This document shows positions 42,263-51,471 of a stretch of 64,000 nucleotides of DNA, piece by piece; position 1 is the stretch's first letter; every line of letters starts with the position of its first letter. Origin of the DNA: Dyella silvae (lineage in GTDB: Bacteria; Pseudomonadota; Gammaproteobacteria; Xanthomonadales; Rhodanobacteraceae); NCBI RefSeq assembly GCF_026421305.1, contig NZ_JAPJBQ010000007.1:186001-250000 (forward strand), read 5' to 3'. The notes under the pieces were generated by a model. It searched no databases and was not told where the DNA came from. It saw nothing but the letters and a program-made list of their open reading frames with translations. The translations under genes were made by a program, and so were the position numbers.

Positions 42263-42712
42263 ATGACCATCTCCGTTCGCACTGCTACCCGCGCCGACAT
42301 TGCTCACGTAGCGCAATGGAACAGCGCCATGGCCTGGGAAACCGAGCGCAAAGTGCTGGATCCCGCCACGATTGAACGCGGCGTTACGGCAGTGCTCGAT
42401 GAGCCGCGGCGCGGTTTCTATCTCATCGCCGAACGCAACGGGATGCCTTGCGGTTGCCTGCTGGTGACCTACGAATGGAGCGACTGGCGAGCAGGCGACT
42501 TCTGGTGGATCCAGAGCGTGTACGTGGTGGAGGCGGCGCGGCGCGATGGGGTGTTCCGCCGCCTCTATGAAGACGTGCAGCAGCGTGCCAAGCACGCGGG
42601 CGCCGTGGGCTTGCGGTTGTATGTAGAGACCGAAAACGAACGGGCGCAACGCACCTATGCCGGTTTGGGCATGGAGCGCTGCCACTACTTCATGTACGAA
42701 GCGGAGTTCTGA
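42263..42712 (+). CDS. GNAT-family N-acetyltransferase
   Basis: A 149-residue acetyltransferase. The core is 'WWIQSVYVVEAARRDGVFRRLYEDVQQRAKHAG' (motif A, with the acetyl-CoA loop altered to RRDGV) followed by 'LRLYVETENERAQRTYAGLGMERCHYFMYEAEF', the usual motif B ending. It begins 11 bases after ntrC on the same strand, so it may be read through from ntrBC. Acceptor unknown. Confidence 0.88.
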   Translation: MTISVRTATRADIAHVAQWNSAMAWETERKVLDPATIERGVTAVLDEPRRGFYLIAERNGMPCGCLLVTYEWSDWRAGDFWWIQSVYVVEAARRDGVFRRLYEDVQQRAKHAGAVGLRLYVETENERAQRTYAGLGMERCHYFMYEAEF

Positions 42713-42750
42713 GGCGAGGGTCGCGCACGCGAGTGCGGGACCAACCTGCC

Positions 42751-45264
42751 TCAGGCCATCAGCAACTGCTCGCCAAGCTCTTCGGGCGGCTGCGCTGTGC
42801 CAAACAGAAAGCCCTGTAGCAGCGAGCACCCGGCACGGCGCAGATGCTCGGCCTGCGCGAGCGTTTCCACACCCTCGGCCACTACAGTCATATCCAGGCC
42901 GTGGGCCATGGTGATGATGGCGTCGGTGATGGCGGCATTGTCGGCATCGGTAGCAATGTCACGCACAAAGGTGCGGTCGATCTTCAGCGCATCGATAGGG
43001 AAGTATTTCAGGTACGACAAGCTGCAATAACCGGTGCCGAAATCGTCCAGCGCCAGGCTGACGCCGAGATCCTTGATGTGCTGCATCAGTGCGCGGCTCT
43101 GGTCGCCGGCGGACATGACCATGCGTTCGGTGAGTTCCAGTTCGATCAGTGAGGGTGGCAGCTGCGCGTCCTGCAAGGCGGACTGCAGCACGTTGTGAAA
43201 ATTCGGATGCTGGAACTGCGGCGCCGCGACGTTTACCGCCACCACGATGGGCTTTCCCGAGCGATACCATTCGCCCGCCTGGCGGCAGGCTTCGCGGATC
43301 ACCCACTCGCCAATGGGTACGATCAGACCCGTTTCCTCGGCCACCGGAATGAACTGGTCGGGCTGGTACACATCCTGTCCATCGACCTGCCAGCGCAGCA
43401 AGGCCTCGGCGCCCACGATGACGCCGGTGCGCGCGTCCACCTTGGGCTGATAGTGCAAGCGCAGATCGCCGCGACGCAGCGCCTTGCGCAGATCCTGCTC
43501 GATGCGCAGACGGGCGCTGGAGCGCTCGCTCATCGACGGTACAAAGAAACGGTAGCCGTTACGGCCCTGCATCTTGACCTCGTAAGCGGCGATATCGGCA
43601 TTGCGCAGCATGGCCTCGGCGTCGGAGGCGTCGTCTGGGTACATGCTGATGCCCACGCTGAAGGTGATGACAAAGTCACCCATCCGGCTGGCGCTGGAAA
43701 TGGCCCACAGCCGTATCAGCTTCTCGCACAGCTGGCTGGCGCTGATGCGCCCGTCCACGTGCGATAGCAGCACCACAAACTCATCGCCGCCGACCCGGCT
43801 GACCGTGTCTTCGTTGCGCAGGTTGAGGCGCAGGTATTCGGCAAACCCACGCAACAGCTCATCGCCCGCAACGTGGCCCAGCGTGTCGTTGATCTGTTTG
43901 AAATGATCGATATCGATATGCAGCAGGGCGGCCTGATCGTGCCGTCGCATCGCCGCGCTCACCACTTGCTCCAGCCGCGACTGCAGCAGACTGCGATTGG
44001 GCAGGCCGGTGAGCGTGTCATGCTGGGCGAGGTGCGCCATCTTCAGCGCCAGTGCGCGCGTTTCGCTGACGTCGTGAAACACCAGCACTCCACCGATAAC
44101 GCTACCGGCGTGATCGTGAATCGAAGCGGCCGAATCTTCGATGGGCGTTTCGAAGCCGTTTCGGTGGACCAGCACGGCGTTACCCTTCAGCTCGACGATG
44201 GCATCACGGGCGATGGCGTCGAGTAGCGGATTGTGCACTGGCATGCGCGAGCGGCTGTCGATGAGTTTGAACACCTCGTTCATCGACCTGCCCACGGCTT
44301 CGGCATGGCTCCAGCCGGTCATCGCTTCAGCGATGGGATTGAGCGACGTGACGCGATGCTGCAGGTCGGTGGTGATCACCGCGTCGCCGATCGAACGCAA
44401 CGTCACTTCGGCAAGTTCGCGCTCGCGGAACAGCGCTTCCTCATAAGCCTTGCGCTGGCTGATATCCATGATCTGCGCCACCGCGTGGTACGGCTGGCCG
44501 TCAGCGCCGCGCACCACCGATACACTGAGCAGTACGTGCACCGGGTGGCCGTCGCGATGGATATACCGCTTCTCGAGCTGGTAGGTCTCGTGATCGCCTT
44601 CCTTGAGTGCGCGGGATAGCTCGCGCGAAGCGGGAAGGTCGTCGACGTGAGTCAGCTCGGGCAGCGATCGCGCCAGCAGTTCCTGCTCGTTGTAACCAAG
44701 CATCTGGCACAGCGCGTCGTTGACTCGCAGCATCTGGCCTTCGTTGGTGACCAGCGCCATGCCGATCGGTGCATGCTGGAAGGCGCCGTAGAAGCGCTGC
44801 TCACTTTCGCGTAGCTGCGTTTCCAGCACATGGCGCGCGGTGATGTCGATGAACGCGGTGAACACACCCCGCACCCGGCCATCGTCGTCGAAGTCGGGCT
44901 GGAAATTGCCGTGCACATAGCAACGCGCAGCGCCACTGAACAGCTCACCTTCGTATACCGCGGGCTCGCCGGCCAGCGCCTGATCGAGGCAGGCGCCGGC
45001 TTGCTGCATACTCCAGGCATCCATGACTTCGTCCACCCGGCGTCCCACCATGCGCTGGGGATCGGCTCCGAGCCACGCCTGATGAGTGCCGTTGACGAAA
45101 CGAAAGCGCCGATGGGCGTCGATATAGGTGATCAGCGCGGGAGCGCCCTGCAATACATGCGCAGGCCATGGCGCCTGGTCGCCGGCAGGTACGAACTCGT
45201 GATCGGATGGATGCATCTGGGTTACGGCCCGCCGGCGCACCATCCGCGCCCATCGCCGCATCAT
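42751..45264 (-). CDS. PAS-GGDEF-EAL cyclic-di-GMP signalling protein
   Basis: An 837-residue soluble protein with three PAS domains in series (about residues 35-145, 150-280, 285-400), then a GGDEF domain with intact 'VGGDEFVVL' and an EAL domain with 'GAEALLRW', 'DDFGTGYCSLSYL' and 'AEGVET' intact. Both synthase and phosphodiesterase signatures are therefore preserved. No membrane segment is seen, so PAS ligands would be cytoplasmic. The ATG at 45264 has no ribosome site; ATG 45216 ('MHPSDHEF') is an alternative. Confidence 0.93.
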   Translation of the reverse strand: MMRRWARMVRRRAVTQMHPSDHEFVPAGDQAPWPAHVLQGAPALITYIDAHRRFRFVNGTHQAWLGADPQRMVGRRVDEVMDAWSMQQAGACLDQALAGEPAVYEGELFSGAARCYVHGNFQPDFDDDGRVRGVFTAFIDITARHVLETQLRESEQRFYGAFQHAPIGMALVTNEGQMLRVNDALCQMLGYNEQELLARSLPELTHVDDLPASRELSRALKEGDHETYQLEKRYIHRDGHPVHVLLSVSVVRGADGQPYHAVAQIMDISQRKAYEEALFRERELAEVTLRSIGDAVITTDLQHRVTSLNPIAEAMTGWSHAEAVGRSMNEVFKLIDSRSRMPVHNPLLDAIARDAIVELKGNAVLVHRNGFETPIEDSAASIHDHAGSVIGGVLVFHDVSETRALALKMAHLAQHDTLTGLPNRSLLQSRLEQVVSAAMRRHDQAALLHIDIDHFKQINDTLGHVAGDELLRGFAEYLRLNLRNEDTVSRVGGDEFVVLLSHVDGRISASQLCEKLIRLWAISSASRMGDFVITFSVGISMYPDDASDAEAMLRNADIAAYEVKMQGRNGYRFFVPSMSERSSARLRIEQDLRKALRRGDLRLHYQPKVDARTGVIVGAEALLRWQVDGQDVYQPDQFIPVAEETGLIVPIGEWVIREACRQAGEWYRSGKPIVVAVNVAAPQFQHPNFHNVLQSALQDAQLPPSLIELELTERMVMSAGDQSRALMQHIKDLGVSLALDDFGTGYCSLSYLKYFPIDALKIDRTFVRDIATDADNAAITDAIITMAHGLDMTVVAEGVETLAQAEHLRRAGCSLLQGFLFGTAQPPEELGEQLLMA

Positions 45265-45340
45265 GCGCCAAGTGAGCGCAGCTGTGCAGATGGGCGTTGA
45301 GGATTTGCGAATCTTTTACTGGCGCGAATCGCGCCTCAGC

Positions 45341-46477
45341 TTAGTGTAAGGATTCAGCGGGCGCGGCCAGCTTGCCGTCGGCGTCAAACAGGATACGACC
45401 GAGCGCGTGCAGATCAGGGGCGATGCGGTAATGGTCGGCCAATGCCGCTACCAGCGGTCCGAGCGCTTTCGAGTGCAGGGGATAACCATGCGCCAGTACG
45501 CGGGCGCGACCACCTTCGCCGCGCTGGGCCAATGTGACCGCCACCACGCCGAGACCGGGGGCTTCGTGGGCGTACAAGGCCGGTGCGTCGTAACGCGCAT
45601 CGGCGGTGTCCAGGGTTTCCAGCAGATAGCCGGTGGCAGGCGTGGCATCGGCCAACACCAGGGGCAGATGATGGGCGTCGAGCAGGGCGGCGTACTGGCG
45701 CAGTTCGAATACGACGCCGGCGAAGTCGTGCGCGCGTTGGCCCGGATCGCCTGCCTGACTGTGCAACCAGGCTGCGGGCGATTGCACTTCCACCTTGCCG
45801 TCGTGATAGCGCAGCGCGAGACCGCGGGCGCTCATCGTGGGTTCGTCGCGGTAAGGGGTGAGCAGCGCGGCTTCGAGCAAGGTCCACAACGGAGCGAGAT
45901 TGACGTGCTCGTACTGAACGCAGGTCAGTGCCAGCAGATCGTTGCGGCTCAGGTAGCGGACGTGCTCCAGGCGTACGCCCAGGGTGCGCATCAGCCAGTC
46001 GGCGGTGCGGGCGCCGGCTTCGCCACGGCCGACCAGTTCCACTTCCAGCTTTTCGGACAGGCTCTCAACCAGTGCCTCGGGAGCCAGCAGGGACATCGGC
46101 AGCAGGCGCATGGGGCCATCGGCGAACGTGGCCTCCGGTTCCAGCGGCTGGGCGGGCATATGGCCTTCATGCGTGCCAAAGGCCACCACGTTCTCAAGAT
46201 GGCCGCGCGGCACGCGCCGCGCCAGCTCATCCAGCGTGGCCCATACCGGAAACCCGGGACGCAGCAGTTCCACCGCGTCGAACAGGGCGCCGGCCACGGC
46301 AAGCCGGGCTTCGTCCACCTGCGGCACCAGCGTGTGCAGGTCGGCCGCGACCAAAGCAGCCAGCTCGGCCGCCTCGTCGCGGGTCAGCGTACGGCGCGTT
46401 GGCGTATCGCCGGGCGACAGCTCCAGCGCAAGGACCACGGGGAGGGCGACGAGCGTTTGTGCTTCCACAGATGACAA
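45341..46477 (-). CDS. Conserved protein of unknown function
   Basis: A 378-residue soluble protein that I do not recognise. It is Leu/Ala/Glu-rich with mixed helices and strands and no signal or membrane segment. Segments such as 'LARRVPRGHLENVVAFGTHEGHMPAQPLEPE' and 'LVLADATPATGYLLETLDTADARYDAPALYAHEAPGLGVVAVTLAQRGE' may be functional. The frame begins with TTG at 46477 and has no good ribosome site; GTG 46468 is an alternative. It is divergent from the thiolase gene with 114 bases between them. No enzyme motif was found. Confidence 0.72.
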   Translation of the reverse strand: MSSVEAQTLVALPVVLALELSPGDTPTRRTLTRDEAAELAALVAADLHTLVPQVDEARLAVAGALFDAVELLRPGFPVWATLDELARRVPRGHLENVVAFGTHEGHMPAQPLEPEATFADGPMRLLPMSLLAPEALVESLSEKLEVELVGRGEAGARTADWLMRTLGVRLEHVRYLSRNDLLALTCVQYEHVNLAPLWTLLEAALLTPYRDEPTMSARGLALRYHDGKVEVQSPAAWLHSQAGDPGQRAHDFAGVVFELRQYAALLDAHHLPLVLADATPATGYLLETLDTADARYDAPALYAHEAPGLGVVAVTLAQRGEGGRARVLAHGYPLHSKALGPLVAALADHYRIAPDLHALGRILFDADGKLAAPAESLH

Positions 46478-46591
46478 ACCCGAACAGTGAAGAACTGGAT
46501 TCTAACATTTGCGGGTTTTGGGCTTCCGCGCCGTGGCGGGGCGGGTTAGCCTTGACGACTCCGTTTTTTCTGACATCGGACTGCTCCAGCC

Positions 46592-47875
46592 ATGGAAAAC
46601 ACGCTCAAGCGCGTTGGTGTGATCGGCGGCGTACGTATCCCGTTCTGCCGCAATAACACTGCCTACGCCGATGTCGGCAACTTCGGCATGTCGGTAAAGG
46701 TGCTTGGGTCGCTGGTAGAGCGGTACGGCCTGCATGGCCTGGAGCTGGGCGAGGTGGCCATGGGGGCGGTGATCAAGCACTCGTCCGAATGGAACCTGGC
46801 CCGCGAGGCCGTGTTGTCGTCGGGCCTGGCGCCCACCACGCCGGCCATCACGACGGCCCGCGCCTGCGGCACCTCGCTGGACAACGCCATCATCATCGCC
46901 AACAAGATCGCCACGGGGCAGATCGAGGCCGGCATTGCCGGTGGCTCCGATACCACCAGCGATGTGCCCATCGTGCTGGGCGAGCGTCTGCGCAAGCGTC
47001 TGCTGGCGCTCAATCGCGCCAAGACCTGGCAGGACAAGCTGCGTGCCGCCACCCAGGGGTTCTCTTTCAGGGAGTTCAAGCCGGCGTTTCCGGGCGTGGC
47101 CGAGCCGCGCACCGGCATGTCCATGGGCGACCACTGCGAAAAGATGGCCAAGGAATGGCACATCACGCGCCAGGCGCAGGATCAGCTGGCGCTGGAGAGC
47201 CATCACAAGCTCGCCGCCGCCTATGAGGCGGGTTTCTTCGAGGATCTGGTGGTGCCGTTCCGCGGTTTGAAACGCGACGGTTTCCTGCGTCCCGATTCGA
47301 CCATGGACAAGCTGGCGTCGCTCAAGCCCGCCTTCGACAAGACCTCCGGTCACGGCACGCTGACCGCCGGCAATTCCACGGGTCTTTCCGATGGCGCGGC
47401 AGCGGTGCTGCTGGGTACGGAAGCGTGGGCGGCCCAACGCGGTCTGAAGGTGCAGGCGTGGTTCCGTGACGCCGAAGTGGCCGCGGTGGATTTCGTCCAT
47501 GGCGAAGGTCTGCTGATGGCGCCAACCATCGCGGTGCCGCGCATGCTGGCCCGGCACGGCCTCACCCTGCAGGATTTCGATTTCTACGAGATCCACGAAG
47601 CCTTTGCCGCCCAGGTGCTGTGCACCCTGCGTGCCTGGGAAAGCGCCGACTACTGCAAGCATCGCCTCGGTCTGGACCAGCCGTTCGGCAGCATCGACCC
47701 GGCCAAGCTCAACGTGCATGGCTCGAGTCTCGCGGCGGGCCATCCGTTTGCGGCGACGGGTGCACGCATTATTGCCACGCTGGCCAAAATGCTGGAGCAG
47801 AAGGGTTCCGGCCGTGGCCTGATTTCCATCTGCACGGCCGGCGGCATGGGCGTGACCGCCATTCTCGAACGCTGA
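46592..47875 (+). CDS. Acetyl-CoA acyltransferase (FadI-type thiolase)
   Basis: A 427-residue thiolase. The nucleophilic Cys is in 'TTARACGTSLDNAI' (near residue 92). The catalytic His is in 'DFYEIHEAFAAQVL' and the second Cys in 'ISICTAGGMGVTAIL'. 'GHPFAATGARI' is the typical pre-Cys region. The length and insertions fit the FadI/trifunctional-protein-beta group that cleaves 3-ketoacyl-CoA in beta-oxidation, but acetoacetyl-CoA thiolase activity is also possible. No fadJ partner lies nearby. Confidence 0.92.
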   Translation: MENTLKRVGVIGGVRIPFCRNNTAYADVGNFGMSVKVLGSLVERYGLHGLELGEVAMGAVIKHSSEWNLAREAVLSSGLAPTTPAITTARACGTSLDNAIIIANKIATGQIEAGIAGGSDTTSDVPIVLGERLRKRLLALNRAKTWQDKLRAATQGFSFREFKPAFPGVAEPRTGMSMGDHCEKMAKEWHITRQAQDQLALESHHKLAAAYEAGFFEDLVVPFRGLKRDGFLRPDSTMDKLASLKPAFDKTSGHGTLTAGNSTGLSDGAAAVLLGTEAWAAQRGLKVQAWFRDAEVAAVDFVHGEGLLMAPTIAVPRMLARHGLTLQDFDFYEIHEAFAAQVLCTLRAWESADYCKHRLGLDQPFGSIDPAKLNVHGSSLAAGHPFAATGARIIATLAKMLEQKGSGRGLISICTAGGMGVTAILER

Positions 47876-47903
47876 GCGGGTTCGCCCCCCGTTCTCGTTG
47901 CCG

Positions 47904-48422
47904 ATGTTTCGCCTTCGCACTACCGCCAGCCTGAGCCTGCTCGCGCTGGTGATCGGTGTTGCGGGCACGGCCTGGCTCAGCACCCTGACGGATCAGTGGA
48001 AGGGCCCGTCAGGCGTCTCGGCTATGCGCGGCCGAGACACCGTGCGGCCCATGACGTCGCACCATCGGTATCCGCACGCCATCAGCCAACACGCGCCGGC
48101 CGCCGCCGTAGCGCACGCGGCGCCTGCGCCGGTGCGTCCCGCAGAGACGCTGCCCACGCTTACGCCGGTCGACATGCCACCCCTGCCGGCGTCATGGCTG
48201 CAGCGCACGGTGTTTGCCAGTGGACGCGTGGTGCTGCGGCTTACGGTCAACGGCGAGGGCCGCGTCGGGCAAGCTGTCGTGGCGGAATCCAGCGGGAACG
48301 ATGGACTCGATGACCGGGCCTTGCGCACGGCAGAGCGCTGGCGCTTCGCCGTGCCGAGCGATCATCCGGATGGTTTGAGCGGCTTGCTGGTGATGCGTTT
48401 CGACGCGCAGAGCGAGGAGTGA
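47904..48422 (+). CDS. TonB-like C-terminal domain protein
   Basis: A 172-residue protein with an N-terminal membrane anchor ('SLSLLALVIGVAGTAWLS'), a Pro/Ala-rich periplasmic linker, and a TonB/TolA-type C-terminal domain ('GRVVLRLTVNGEGRVGQAVVAESSGNDGLDDRALRTAERWRFAVP'). The linker is shorter than in TonB proteins that drive transporters, and ExbB/ExbD are not nearby. It may transduce energy or act as an adaptor. The ATG at 47904 is preferred to TTG 47898. Its last codons overlap the left arm of a long hairpin. Confidence 0.82.
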   Translation: MFRLRTTASLSLLALVIGVAGTAWLSTLTDQWKGPSGVSAMRGRDTVRPMTSHHRYPHAISQHAPAAAVAHAAPAPVRPAETLPTLTPVDMPPLPASWLQRTVFASGRVVLRLTVNGEGRVGQAVVAESSGNDGLDDRALRTAERWRFAVPSDHPDGLSGLLVMRFDAQSEE

Positions 48423-48502
48423 GTGAAGAGGAGTGAGAAGTGAGAAGTGAGAGAGCAGCTGGCGCTTTTCTCTGTTTTCTCACTCCTCTTCACTCACTCC
48501 TC
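48414..48502. repeat. Long GAGTGAG-rich hairpin, copy 2
   Basis: Perfect 26-base arms 48414-48439 and 48477-48502 (start GAGGAGTGAGTGAAGAGGAG) enclose a 37-base loop. It has the same unit composition as the element at 1793-1873. The left arm contains the stop codon of the TonB-like gene and the right arm lies six bases before the end of the convergent phospholipase gene, so it could terminate both. Confidence 0.9.
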
Positions 48503-48507
48503 AGCTC

Positions 48508-50373
48508 CTACAGCACGCCCTCCGCTCCCGACCCGAACGCCGTGATCAGCCGCGTGTAAATCAGCTTTGGCGACACGTCGACATCCGGGAAATCGCCTAC
48601 CGGCGTATAGCAGCTGAAGAACGCGGGATCGCTCGGGCGCATCGGCGTGCAACCGGCCTTGAGGTCATAGCTGGTGGCGTAGCGGTAAGGCCAAAGGTCG
48701 AACAACGGCAGGCTGGCGGAGATGTCGCCGATCGCCGTACTTGCGCTGTTCCGCAGACGCGGCGCTACCACCCAGGCGTTCTCCGGCTGGGTATCGCGCA
48801 GGATGCTTTCACGCAGTGCGTTGGCGAAACGCGCGTCATACACGATGACGCCGGCTTCGGTGTTGTAGTGGTCCGAGCGCGGGTCGAAGTTGTGCGAGCC
48901 CACCATCGCGAAATCGTCGTCCACCACGATGGACTTGGCATGCAAGGCAAAACGCCGGCCCGGCACAGTGAGCGGCGCCGGACGATTGCGTCGTGCCGAG
49001 CCGTGACTGCCCAGCAGGCCGCGATCGGTGCCCACGCGCCGGTGTTTGGGTTTGTTGCCGGTCAAAGGCGGCGTCGGACCTTCATCGGTTGCGGTCTGCG
49101 CGTTGTCCTCAGCGGGACCCACCGCATGCGGTTTCAGCTCGTAGATCTCGAAGCCGTCGTCCTTGAGGTAGCGCTTGCGATGCTTGTAGGACAGCGCATA
49201 CACCGCGAATGCATCCGTGGAAGCGAGTGAATTGGTCGATACGACGATGCGCGGCGGTGTTTCGCGTTGGCGCAGCCGGCTGAAGATTTCCTGCGCACGG
49301 TCGCTCAACACCAGATAAGGCGTTTGCAGTATCACCTCGTGCTGGGCCGAACTCACCAGATGCATCAGGCGTGTGGTGAATTCGTGGGCGCCGTGTTTAT
49401 CCGGTTTGTTGGTCTTGGCGGGCAGGTCGCTGAAGTACTCGACGCGGCCGGTGCGCAGGGTATCCGAGACCAGGGCGTCGTCCAGCCAGTCGTCGTCTTC
49501 GGCCTCTTCCTGCACGCGCGCGACACGCTGCGGGTGCGTGTAGTGCGGCTCGGGCCAAGGGGGCGGGGCCTCGAGATGGAGCAGGTCGCGATTGATGTCG
49601 CGCAGGTGCGTCAGCGGCGTGGAACGTTTGTGGTTCCAGAACGTTGTGAAGCTGGTGGCCATCGACTGTGCTGCAGGGCCGCCTACCATCACATCGCGAT
49701 CGACGTAGTCGAACTCATCGTCCCAGTCGAAATAGCGGTCCTGGTAGTTGCGCCCGCCGGTGATGCCGATGGTGTTGTCCACCAGTAGCAGCTTGTTGTG
49801 CATGCGCTGGTTGAACTTCATGAAACAGCACACGATGCTGGCGCTGAATTCCACGACTGACGTTTGTGCCTCGTGGAAGGTCGGGTTATAGAGGCGTACT
49901 TCCAGATTCTGGTGCGCCGTGGCGAGCCGATCGAGCAGCGCCGCATCGCCAAAAGAGAACAGCTGATCGGCAAGGATGCGCACCTTCACGCCGCGCCGCG
50001 CCGCCTTCAGCAACTCGTTGAGCACCAGCTGGCCCGCGTCATCCTGATCCCAGATATAGGTCTGCACGTCGATGGAGCGCTGCGCCGCGCGGATCAGGTT
50101 GATGCGCGCCACCATGGCCGCTTCGCTGTCGTTGAGCAGGGTGACCACATGCACCGGCTGGGTGTCGGTGGAGTCGGCCATGGCCTGGTGGGCGGCATCG
50201 AGCAGCGGCGAGTCGATGGCACAGTGATCCGGGCGGTCGCAATCGAGCTGCCGCTGTATGCCGGCAGCAACCACCGCGTCGGCGCGACGGACGCGCGTGG
50301 GCGACACGCTGCATCCCGACGAAAGCAGGATCGCTATAAACAGGGTAGATAGGGCGATCCAGCGTTGGCGCAT
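48508..50373 (-). CDS. Phospholipase-D-family lipoprotein (cardiolipin-synthase-like)
   Basis: A 621-residue protein with a lipobox signal ('TLFIAILLSSGCSVSP', Cys near 21), so it is probably anchored to an envelope membrane. Two HKD motifs are complete: 'RMHNKLLLVDNTIGITGGRNYQDRYF' and 'ALHAKSIVVDDDFAMVGSHNFDPRS'. It resembles ClsC/YmdC-type cardiolipin synthases and secreted PLD-like hydrolases. A basic, Pro/Thr-rich insertion ('DEGPTPPLTGNKPKHRRVG') interrupts the second half. It acts on phospholipids in the periplasm or outer leaflet by inference. Confidence 0.9.
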   Translation of the reverse strand: MRQRWIALSTLFIAILLSSGCSVSPTRVRRADAVVAAGIQRQLDCDRPDHCAIDSPLLDAAHQAMADSTDTQPVHVVTLLNDSEAAMVARINLIRAAQRSIDVQTYIWDQDDAGQLVLNELLKAARRGVKVRILADQLFSFGDAALLDRLATAHQNLEVRLYNPTFHEAQTSVVEFSASIVCCFMKFNQRMHNKLLLVDNTIGITGGRNYQDRYFDWDDEFDYVDRDVMVGGPAAQSMATSFTTFWNHKRSTPLTHLRDINRDLLHLEAPPPWPEPHYTHPQRVARVQEEAEDDDWLDDALVSDTLRTGRVEYFSDLPAKTNKPDKHGAHEFTTRLMHLVSSAQHEVILQTPYLVLSDRAQEIFSRLRQRETPPRIVVSTNSLASTDAFAVYALSYKHRKRYLKDDGFEIYELKPHAVGPAEDNAQTATDEGPTPPLTGNKPKHRRVGTDRGLLGSHGSARRNRPAPLTVPGRRFALHAKSIVVDDDFAMVGSHNFDPRSDHYNTEAGVIVYDARFANALRESILRDTQPENAWVVAPRLRNSASTAIGDISASLPLFDLWPYRYATSYDLKAGCTPMRPSDPAFFSCYTPVGDFPDVDVSPKLIYTRLITAFGSGAEGVL

Positions 50374-50396
50374 GCCCGGATGATACGGAAACGTGT

Positions 50397-50960
50397 TTAA
50401 CGCTTGGCGTAATCCAGGCTGATCATCATGCCCAGTTCGACGCGATCAGACAGGGCGGTACGGTGACCGTTCATGCCGAAATCGCTGCGCTGGATGGTTC
50501 CCTTTACCGCGATCACGCACTGCTGCGGCTCGGCCAGCGGGCAGCGCGAAGGCAGCAATTCGAAATGGGCCGGCCGGGTCACGCCGCGTACGGTGAGCGT
50601 ACCGTCGAGGTCGCCGCCTTTCTCGAGCAAGGTCAGCGAAACGGGTTCGGATATGAAGTGAATCGAAGGATAGTGCGAAACATCGAAAAACTCCGGCGCC
50701 AGCACCCAGCGGCGCACGCGGTCCGAACTCATATGGATGCTATCCACCGTGATGTGGGCGTCGACGATGGCCGTGTCGTGCAGGGTACTGAGGGTGACGT
50801 CGCCGTCGATCTCCTCGAAGCGGCCCGAGATCTGGCTCAACCACAACAGACGTACCCCGAAGTCTGCGTGAGAACGTGCGGGATCAATGCGATAGTCAGC
50901 CGCGTGTGCCGGCACGGATGCCAGCAGCAACACGGCCAGACAAGGGATGAGCCACGTCAT
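50397..50960 (-). CDS. Secreted YceI-family protein
   Basis: A 187-residue lipocalin-like protein with a signal peptide (MTWLIPCLAVLLLASVPAHA). The YceI pattern is 'YRIDPARSHADFGVRLLWLSQISGRFEEIDGDVTLS' and 'LTVRGVTRPAHFELLPSRC..CVIAVKGTIQRSDFGMNGH'. The family binds polyisoprenoids in the periplasm. The ATG overlaps the sixA stop by four bases (50957-50960), so the two are coupled. Confidence 0.92.
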   Translation of the reverse strand: MTWLIPCLAVLLLASVPAHAADYRIDPARSHADFGVRLLWLSQISGRFEEIDGDVTLSTLHDTAIVDAHITVDSIHMSSDRVRRWVLAPEFFDVSHYPSIHFISEPVSLTLLEKGGDLDGTLTVRGVTRPAHFELLPSRCPLAEPQQCVIAVKGTIQRSDFGMNGHRTALSDRVELGMMISLDYAKR

Positions 50961-51430
50961 GGAGACCAGAATGCATCCAGTCGGGCATTGCCCGGCTCAA
51001 GCGTACCGTTGAGGTGCAGGACGGCCAGGCCGCCAGGCGGCATGCCGCGGAATTCGTCGGAGCGGCCTTCCACCAGCAAGGCCACCAGGCGTTCGATGCC
51101 CGGATTGTGGCCGACCAGCATGACCGTTCCTGCGTCGCCGTGCTGATCCAACAGGGCCAGCAGCTCGCCCGGGGTGGCTTCGTAGATGTCATCGGCAAAT
51201 TCAGGGGCGGGCGCGTGCTTCATCGCCTCCAACGCCAGCACCGCGGTGCTGCGGGTGCGTTCGGAAGGAGAGCACAGCACGCGGTCGGGCTTCACCCCGT
51301 GCGAAGCCAGCCATTTGCCGGCGGCTCGTGCCTCCTGTTCACCGCGTCCGCTGAGCCGCCGGACCTGGTCGCTGCCGCCCGAGGGGGCCGGCTGGGCTTC
51401 TGCGTGACGCAACAGGATGAGTTCGTGCAT
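50957..51430 (-). CDS. sixA: SixA-like histidine phosphatase
   Basis: A 157-residue phosphatase of the histidine (RHG) superfamily, in the compact SixA subgroup. The catalytic motif 'MHELILLRHAEAQP' has His9 in RHA. The second His is in 'VMLVGHNPGIERLV', and 'LCSPSERTRSTA' supplies the phosphate-pocket Arg. E. coli SixA removes phosphate from His of ArcB/PTS proteins. The start at 51430 fits the family; the upstream 15 codons do not. It lies 41 bases after the ParA-like gene. Confidence 0.9.
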   Translation of the reverse strand: MHELILLRHAEAQPAPSGGSDQVRRLSGRGEQEARAAGKWLASHGVKPDRVLCSPSERTRSTAVLALEAMKHAPAPEFADDIYEATPGELLALLDQHGDAGTVMLVGHNPGIERLVALLVEGRSDEFRGMPPGGLAVLHLNGTLEPGNARLDAFWSP

Positions 51431-51471
51431 GGTCTGGCTCCTAATGTCGTGCCGCTCAGGTAGCACGCGGT

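Noticed and set aside
40540..42300. A 586-codon open frame antisense to ntrB-ntrC
   Set aside because: The plus strand encodes clear NtrB and NtrC; the reverse frame is a shadow of GC-rich codons.
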